DNA of 40,181 nt from Caulobacteraceae bacterium (GTDB taxonomy: Bacteria > Pseudomonadota > Alphaproteobacteria > Caulobacterales > Caulobacteraceae): assembly GCA_031291645.1 (NCBI GenBank), contig JARLIQ010000073.1:1-40181 (forward strand), written 5' to 3'. The notes under the pieces are model-generated. The model ran no database searches and had not been told where the DNA came from. It saw only the letters and a list, made by a program, of their open reading frames with translations. Of the stretch, positions 35,712 to 40,181 are shown piece after piece (positions within the stretch are counted from its first letter, which is position 1; each line of letters begins with the position of its first letter). The position numbers were made by a program, and so were the translations under genes.

Positions 35712-37601
35712 TCAGACCGGGTCGAATTCGGCCACCAGATGCCCCGGCTCGACCTCCGTCAGCTGCGGCGCATGGACCGGCTGGTCCGGGTCGTCCGAGC
35801 GCCGGGAGGGCAAAAAGCGCAGGGCGCTCTGGGGATCGAGCGGGCTGGGCGGCTCGCCGATCAGCCGCACCCGCACCCGCGCCCGCTCGGCGGCTGGGTC
35901 TGGGATCGGGGCGGCGGACAGGAGCCCGCGGGTATAGGGATGGGTCGGGCGGGCGTAGAGCTGCTCGCGGCTCGCCGCCTCCATCACCCGGCCCAGGTAG
36001 AGCACCATGACCCGGTGGCTGATCTCCTTCACCACGGCCAGGTCGTGGCTGATGAACATCATCGCCATGCCGAACGCCTTCTGCAGCTCGATCAGCAGGT
36101 CGATGATCTGGGCGCGGATGGAGACGTCGAGCGCCGAGACCGCCTCGTCGCAGATCACCAGCCTTGGCCGCAGGATCATGGCCCGGGCGATGCCGACCCT
36201 CTGGTTCTGGCCGCCGGACAGCTCGTGCGGATAGCGGTTGATCAGGGCCTCGGCCAGGCCGACCCGGCCCATCATCGCCCGCACTTCCGCCTCGCGCTCG
36301 GCGCGGGTCAGGCCGGGGCGGAAGGCGCGCAGCGGCTCGGCGATGGAATCGCCGACGGTCATCCGCGGGTCGAGGCTGGCCAGCGGGTCCTGGAAGACGA
36401 TCTGCAGGTCGCGGCGGGCGGCCCGCATGGCGGCCTGGCCGGCGTGGGTGATGTCGCGCCCCAGGACGGTGACCGAGCCGGCGCTGGCCGGGACCAGGTT
36501 CAGCGCCGCCCGCGACAGGGTGGACTTGCCGCAGCCGCTCTCGCCCACGACGCCCAGCGTCTCGCCGGCCCGGACGAGGAAGCTCACCCCGTCCACCGCG
36601 CGCAGCATCCGGCGCCGGCCGAACAGGCCCCCGTCGACCGGGAACCAGACCTTGATGTCCTTGCCCTCGACCACCACCGGCGCGTCGGGCGCCACCGGAT
36701 CCAGCGTCGGGCGCCCGCCGCGGTCGTCGCGGTCCAGGCGCGGGATGGCGTCCAGCAGGGTGCGGGCGTAGTCGGTGCGCGGGGCGGCGAACACCTGCTC
36801 GGCGGGGCCCTCCTCGACATAGCGGCCGTCCTTCATCACGCAGACGCGCTCGGCCAGCCGGGCGATGACGCCCATGTCGTGGGTGATCAGCACCATGGCC
36901 GTGCGCGTCTCGCGCTTGAGGTCGGCCATCAGGTCCAGGATCTCGGCCTGGACCGTCACGTCCAGCGCCGTGGTCGGCTCGTCGGCGATCAGCAGGGCGG
37001 GCTCGCAGGCCATGGCCGCGGCGATCATCACCCGTTGGCGCATGCCGCCGGACAGCTCGTGCGGATACTGCACGAGGCGCCGCGCGGCCTCGGGGATGCG
37101 CACCTTGTCCAGCCACAGCCGCGCCCGCTTGCGCGCGTCGGCGTCGGACAGGCCCAGGTGCCGGCGCAGCGGCTCGGCGATCTGCTCGCCGATCCGCATG
37201 TGCGGGGTCAGGGCGGTCAGCGGGTCCTGGAAGATCATGGTCATCTTCGAGCCGCGAATCCGGTTCAGCGCCGCCGGCTTCAGCCCGAGCAGCTCGCGGC
37301 CCAGGAAGCGGATCGAACCCGTCGCCCGGCCGTTGCGGGCCAGCAGCCCCATGGCGGTCATGAAGGTCTGGCTCTTGCCCGAGCCGCTTTCGCCAACCAC
37401 CCCCAGGCATTCGCCGGCGGCGACGGCGAGGCTGATCCCGCGCACGGCCTGGACCAGGCCGTCGTGGGTGGCGAAGTCGACCGTCAGGTCGTCGATGGCC
37501 AGGATGGGCTGGGCGTCGGCGCGGGTCGGGACACTGGTCAGGACGGGGCTCCGGCGGGGCGTTGCGCCGCCTAAGGACGCGGAAACCGGCCGCTGCGTCA
37601 A
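35712..37601 (-). CDS. Fused dual-ATPase of oligopeptide-type ABC transporter (DppD-DppF/YejF-like)
   Basis: Two nucleotide-binding domains in one 629-residue cytoplasmic chain. Domain 1 (about 33-290) has GESGSGKS (70-77), [12 protein letters not shown] and [12 protein letters not shown]. Domain 2 (about 310-600) has [25 protein letters not shown] and [12 protein letters not shown]. The C-terminal [12 protein letters not shown] extension marks oligopeptide/dipeptide transporters (Dpp, Opp, Gsi, Yej). No permease or binding protein is in the window, so its partners lie elsewhere. The start is uncertain: TTG 37601 is the only normal start codon before domain 1, nine bases after the galE stop and without a clear ribosome site. 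Confidence 0.9.
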   Translation of the reverse strand: MTQRPVSASLGGATPRRSPVLTSVPTRADAQPILAIDDLTVDFATHDGLVQAVRGISLAVAAGECLGVVGESGSGKSQTFMTAMGLLARNGRATGSIRFLGRELLGLKPAALNRIRGSKMTMIFQDPLTALTPHMRIGEQIAEPLRRHLGLSDADARKRARLWLDKVRIPEAARRLVQYPHELSGGMRQRVMIAAAMACEPALLIADEPTTALDVTVQAEILDLMADLKRETRTAMVLITHDMGVIARLAERVCVMKDGRYVEEGPAEQVFAAPRTDYARTLLDAIPRLDRDDRGGRPTLDPVAPDAPVVVEGKDIKVWFPVDGGLFGRRRMLRAVDGVSFLVRAGETLGVVGESGCGKSTLSRAALNLVPASAGSVTVLGRDITHAGQAAMRAARRDLQIVFQDPLASLDPRMTVGDSIAEPLRAFRPGLTRAEREAEVRAMMGRVGLAEALINRYPHELSGGQNQRVGIARAMILRPRLVICDEAVSALDVSIRAQIIDLLIELQKAFGMAMMFISHDLAVVKEISHRVMVLYLGRVMEAASREQLYARPTHPYTRGLLSAAPIPDPAAERARVRVRLIGEPPSPLDPQSALRFLPSRRSDDPDQPVHAPQLTEVEPGHLVAEFDPV

Positions 37602-37610
37602 GCCGCCGCG

Positions 37611-38588
37611 TCAGGCCGCCGAGGCGGCCTCGAAGGCGGCGACCGAGGCGACCAGGGTGTCCGGGTCCGACCGCGTCGGGGTCCAGCCGAAGGCGGCCAT
37701 GGCGGCGGCCGGGTCGGCCACCAGCCGCGGCGGGTCGCCCGCGCGGCGGCCGACGATCTCGTACGGCGGCCTGCGCCCCAGCGCCCGCTCGGCGGCGGCG
37801 ATCACCTCCAGCACCGACAGCCCCTTGCCGGTCCCCAGGTTGAACGGCCGGCTGGCGCCCCCGGCCTTCAGCCAGTCCAGCGCCTTGATGTGCGCCTCGA
37901 CCAGGTCGACCACGTGGACGTAGTCGCGCACGCAGGAGCCGTCGGGGGTGGGATAGTCGTCGCCGAACACCTTCAGCCCCGGCCCGGCGCCCAGGGTGGC
38001 GCGCACCAGGTTGGGGATCAGGTGGGTCTCGGGATCGTGGCGCTCGCCGATCTCGCCGTCCGGGTCGGCGCCGGCGGCGTTGAAGTAGCGCAGCGCGCAC
38101 CAGGAAAAGCCTTTGGCCGGGCCGATCCAGCCCAGCGCCCGCTCGATGGCCAGCTTGGTCTCGCCATAGGGGTTGATCGGCCTGGCCGGCGTGTCCTCGG
38201 CGATCAGCTCGCCCTCGGCCGCGCCATAGACGGCGGCGGTGGACGAGAACACCAGGTGCTTCAGCCCCTCCGCGCTCAGCGCCTCGACCAGGCGCAGGGT
38301 CCCGACCACGTTGTTCTCGTAATAGAGGTCCGGCTTGCTCACCGACTCGCCGACCAGGCTGCGGGCGGCGAAATGCATGGCGGTGGTGATCTCGTACTCG
38401 CGCGCGATGCGGCGGACCGTCTCGACGTCGGCGATGTCGGCCTCGACCAGCGGTCCCCACTTGACCGCGTCCGCGTGGCCCGTGACGAGGTTGTCCAGGG
38501 TGACGGGCCGATAGCCCGCGGCCGCCAGGGCCTTGCAGGCGTGCGAGCCGACATAGCCGGCCCCGCCGGCGACCAGGATGGATTCCAC
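37611..38588 (-). CDS. galE: UDP-glucose 4-epimerase GalE
   Basis: Interconverts UDP-glucose and UDP-galactose (or the N-acetyl forms) for envelope polysaccharide. The 325-residue extended SDR has the NAD loop GGAGYVGSH (8-16), the FSSTAAVYG strand and the catalytic Y141/K145 (NPYGETKLAIE). ALRYFNAAGADPDGEIGE and DGSCVRDYVHVVDLVEAH follow. The start is GTG 38588, because AAGGGGAG lies eight bases before it and the frame then begins exactly at the Rossmann fold; an earlier ATG (38708) would add a 40-residue basic tail. The DegT aminotransferase gene lies divergently, suggesting a surface-sugar locus. Confidence 0.93.
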   Translation of the reverse strand: MESILVAGGAGYVGSHACKALAAAGYRPVTLDNLVTGHADAVKWGPLVEADIADVETVRRIAREYEITTAMHFAARSLVGESVSKPDLYYENNVVGTLRLVEALSAEGLKHLVFSSTAAVYGAAEGELIAEDTPARPINPYGETKLAIERALGWIGPAKGFSWCALRYFNAAGADPDGEIGERHDPETHLIPNLVRATLGAGPGLKVFGDDYPTPDGSCVRDYVHVVDLVEAHIKALDWLKAGGASRPFNLGTGKGLSVLEVIAAAERALGRRPPYEIVGRRAGDPPRLVADPAAAMAAFGWTPTRSDPDTLVASVAAFEAASAA

Positions 38589-38725
38589 CGAACGCTCTCC
38601 CCTTGCGCGGGCGCGCCGGCGAGCGGGCCGGGCAGCCCATGGAAACAGTCGGTTACAGGGTTTGTGTCGCCCTTTCCAGCCGCTCGCCCTATGAGGCGCG
38701 GGTACCAAGCCCTCTTCCGGATCGC

Positions 38726-39916
38726 ATGACCATTCCGCTTGTCGAACGCCTCGCCGTGACCACTATCCCCTTCATCGACCTCGCCGCCCAGCAGCAGCGC
38801 ATCCGTCCGCAGATCGACGCGGCGATCGCCCGCGTCCTGGCCCACGGCGCCTATGTGATGGGGCCCGAGGTGCGGGCCTTCGAGCAGCAGCTCGCCGCCT
38901 TCTGCGGCGCCGCCCACGCGGTCTCCTGCGCCAACGGCACCGAGGCGCTGGCCCTGCCGCTGATGGCCTGGGAGATCGGACCGGGCGACGCGGTCTTCTG
39001 CCCCAGCTTCACCTTCGCCGCGACCGGCGAGGTGATCCCCTGGCTGGGCGCCTCGCCGGTGTTCGTCGACATCCTGCCGGACACCTACAACCTCGATCCG
39101 GACAAGCTCGAGGCGGCGATCGCCGCGATCGAGGCCGAGGGCCGGCTGAAGCCCAGGGCGGTGATCGCCGTCGACCTGTTCGGCCAGCCGGCCGACTATC
39201 CGAGGATAGCCGAGATCGCCCGCCGCCACGGGCTGAAGCTGATCGCCGACAGCGCCCAGGGGTTCGGCTGCACCCTCGGCGAGCGCCATCCGGTCGCCTG
39301 GGCCGACGTCGCCACCACCAGCTTCTTCCCGGCCAAGCCGCTGGGCTGCTACGGCGATGGCGGGGCCGTGCTGACCAACGACGCCTGGCTGGCCGAACGG
39401 CTGGACTCGCTGCGGGTGCACGGCAAGGCCACCGCCAGCGACATCGCCGGCCGGATCTTCGACCACGACCCGAAATACCTGAACATGCGCGTCGGGTTGA
39501 ACAGCCGGCTCGACACCCTGCAGGCCGCCATCCTGATCGAGAAGCTGGCCATCTTCGCCAGCGAGATCGAGGCCCGCGGCCGCATCGCCCGGCGCTACGC
39601 CGAGGGGCTGGCGGGCGTAGTGGCCCAGGTCCCGGCGGTGATCGAGGGCGGCGTCTCCACCTGGGCGCAATACACCATCGAGCACGCCGACCGCGACGGC
39701 CTGGCCGCCCACCTGAAGACCCAGGGCGTGCCGAGCGCGGCCTACTATCCGATGCCGATGCACCGCCAGGACTGCTACGCCGGCTATCCCCAGCCGGGCG
39801 GCCTGCCGGTCAGCGAGGCCAAGGCGCAGACCGTGCTCAGCCTGCCCATGCACGCCTACCTGGACGAAGAGACCCAGGACCGCGTCATCGAGGCGGTGCG
39901 CGGCTTCAACGGGTAG
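38726..39916 (+). CDS. DegT/DnrJ/EryC1/StrS sugar aminotransferase (WbpE-like)
   Basis: PLP-dependent enzyme that aminates a nucleotide-linked keto-sugar for O-antigen, capsule or similar glycans. The 396-residue protein has IPFIDLAAQQQRIRPQID, the ANGTEALALPLMA phosphate region, PSFTFAATGEVI, DSAQGFG, the PLP lysine in TSFFPAKPLGCYGDGGA and NSRLDTLQAAIL. Overall it follows WbpE of Pseudomonas aeruginosa (UDP-3-keto sugar acid aminotransferase). The start is uncertain: ATG 38726 gives a 10-residue lead, while GTG 38756 would begin at the family-typical TTIPFIDL; neither has a good Shine-Dalgarno sequence. Exact sugar unknown. Confidence 0.9.
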   Translation: MTIPLVERLAVTTIPFIDLAAQQQRIRPQIDAAIARVLAHGAYVMGPEVRAFEQQLAAFCGAAHAVSCANGTEALALPLMAWEIGPGDAVFCPSFTFAATGEVIPWLGASPVFVDILPDTYNLDPDKLEAAIAAIEAEGRLKPRAVIAVDLFGQPADYPRIAEIARRHGLKLIADSAQGFGCTLGERHPVAWADVATTSFFPAKPLGCYGDGGAVLTNDAWLAERLDSLRVHGKATASDIAGRIFDHDPKYLNMRVGLNSRLDTLQAAILIEKLAIFASEIEARGRIARRYAEGLAGVVAQVPAVIEGGVSTWAQYTIEHADRDGLAAHLKTQGVPSAAYYPMPMHRQDCYAGYPQPGGLPVSEAKAQTVLSLPMHAYLDEETQDRVIEAVRGFNG

Positions 39917-39928
39917 CGGACTGATTCT

Positions 39929-40057
39929 CCTTTCCCCCTTGCGGGGAAAGGTGTCGGCGGAGCCGACGGATAGGGGGTGCGCGGCGCCAGCCGCGACGGG
40001 CGCTCTGGAAACACCCCCACCCGACCCGCTCCGCGGGCCACCCTCCCCGCAAGGGGG
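39929..40057. repeat. Inverted-repeat element, copy 3
   Basis: About 129 bases. The left arm is CCTTTCCCCCTTGCGGGGAA, then AGGTGTCGG. The right arm contains ACACCCCCACCCGACCCGCT, then CCGCGGGCCACCCTCCCCGC and AAGGGGG. Read on the other strand, the right arm is nearly identical to the left arm of copy 2 (25698-25742), including the extra GGCCCGCG..GCGGGTC piece. The two arms of copy 3 thus belong to different sub-types. It fills most of the space between the aminotransferase and the transposase start. Confidence 0.75.
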
Positions 40058-40131
40058 CTACGGCATTCACACATCTCGGCTTGGTGGTGTGGGGCAAGTC
40101 TGATTCTCTGGTGCTGATTTGACCGGAGCAG

Positions 40132-40181
40132 ATGATGTTGGACGTGACGCTGGGGCGGTTTGGCGACCGTCGCCTGGAAAA
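40132..40181 (+). CDS. Probable IS4/Tn5-family transposase, N-terminal fragment cut by window end
   Basis: Sixteen codons are visible from ATG 40132 (ATG 40135 also possible), reading MMLDVTLGRFGDRRLE. The F-G-D-x-R-L-x-K pattern is the start of the transposase DNA-binding domain (Tnp_DNA_bind) found in Tn5/IS4-like transposases. CCGGAG lies five bases before the first ATG. The rest of the gene and the right end of the element lie outside the window, and I could not define the left terminal inverted repeat. Confidence is limited by the short length. Confidence 0.5.
   Translation, partial: MMLDVTLGRFGDRRLE

Noticed and set aside
38589-38708. N-terminal extension of GalE from ATG 38708
   Set aside because: The extra 40 residues are basic and unlike any epimerase, while GTG 38588 has a well-spaced Shine-Dalgarno sequence and begins at the Rossmann fold.

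Overview
The window is about 40 kb of high-GC chromosomal DNA from an alphaproteobacterium. It most likely comes from the Caulobacterales, of the Caulobacter/Phenylobacterium kind. Supporting points are the order lptB-rpoN-hpf-ptsN, the runs aroA-cmk-rpsA-ihfB and trpF-trpB-trpA-accD-folC, an FYDLN-type acidic protein (TIGR02300), an Hsp20/DUF1150 pair, a GST-fold protein matching the FtsZ-binding factor FzlA, and the families of palindromic intergenic repeats. The assignment rests on protein resemblance and gene order read by eye, not on a search.

Layout. 1-2941: end of lptB, then rpoN, hpf and ptsN (sigma-54, ribosome hibernation, nitrogen PTS). 2942-3224: palindromic repeats. 3225-3947 (minus): Hsp20 chaperone and DUF1150 protein, with a hairpin over the Hsp20 Shine-Dalgarno sequence that could be an RNA thermometer. 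4052-11208 (minus): an RND efflux operon in the order membrane-fusion protein, RND pump, secreted GlcG/HbpS-like protein, outer-membrane factor, LysR regulator. The first four genes are joined by ATGA stop/start overlaps, and a dyad upstream could be the LysR operator. 11310-15190: a YdeP-type molybdopterin oxidoreductase divergent from a FadL-type porin. 15464-17894: a DUF1348 protein and a divergent LysR/NmrA-reductase pair. 18003-20088: uxaC, an unrecognised secreted protein and tRNA-Ala(GGC). 20206-25600: FYDLN protein (minus), then aroA-cmk-rpsA, a strong terminator, ihfB and mscL. 25873-30893: trpF-trpB-trpA-accD-folC. 30890-35657: YfcG-like GST, argE, queG, fzlA and a cation diffusion facilitator. 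35712-38588: a fused two-domain peptide-type ABC ATPase downstream of galE. 38726-39916: a DegT/WbpE-like sugar aminotransferase. 40132-end: the start of a probable IS4/Tn5-type transposase.

Most of the window is ordinary core genome, and I see no defence system, CRISPR array, prophage or biosynthetic cluster. The most interesting items are the HbpS/GlcG-like protein embedded in the efflux operon, the candidate thermometer hairpin, the fzlA-queG overlap, and a family of 130-160 bp inverted-repeat elements with interchangeable arms, one copy of which ends next to the trpF ribosome binding site.

No intergenic stretch exceeds 300 bases. The longest (2942-3224, 13605-13885, 15191-15463, 25601-25872) are repeat elements, except 13605-13885. 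That one is the divergent promoter region of the YdeP-like and FadL genes, and I could not assign a convincing promoter or operator in it.
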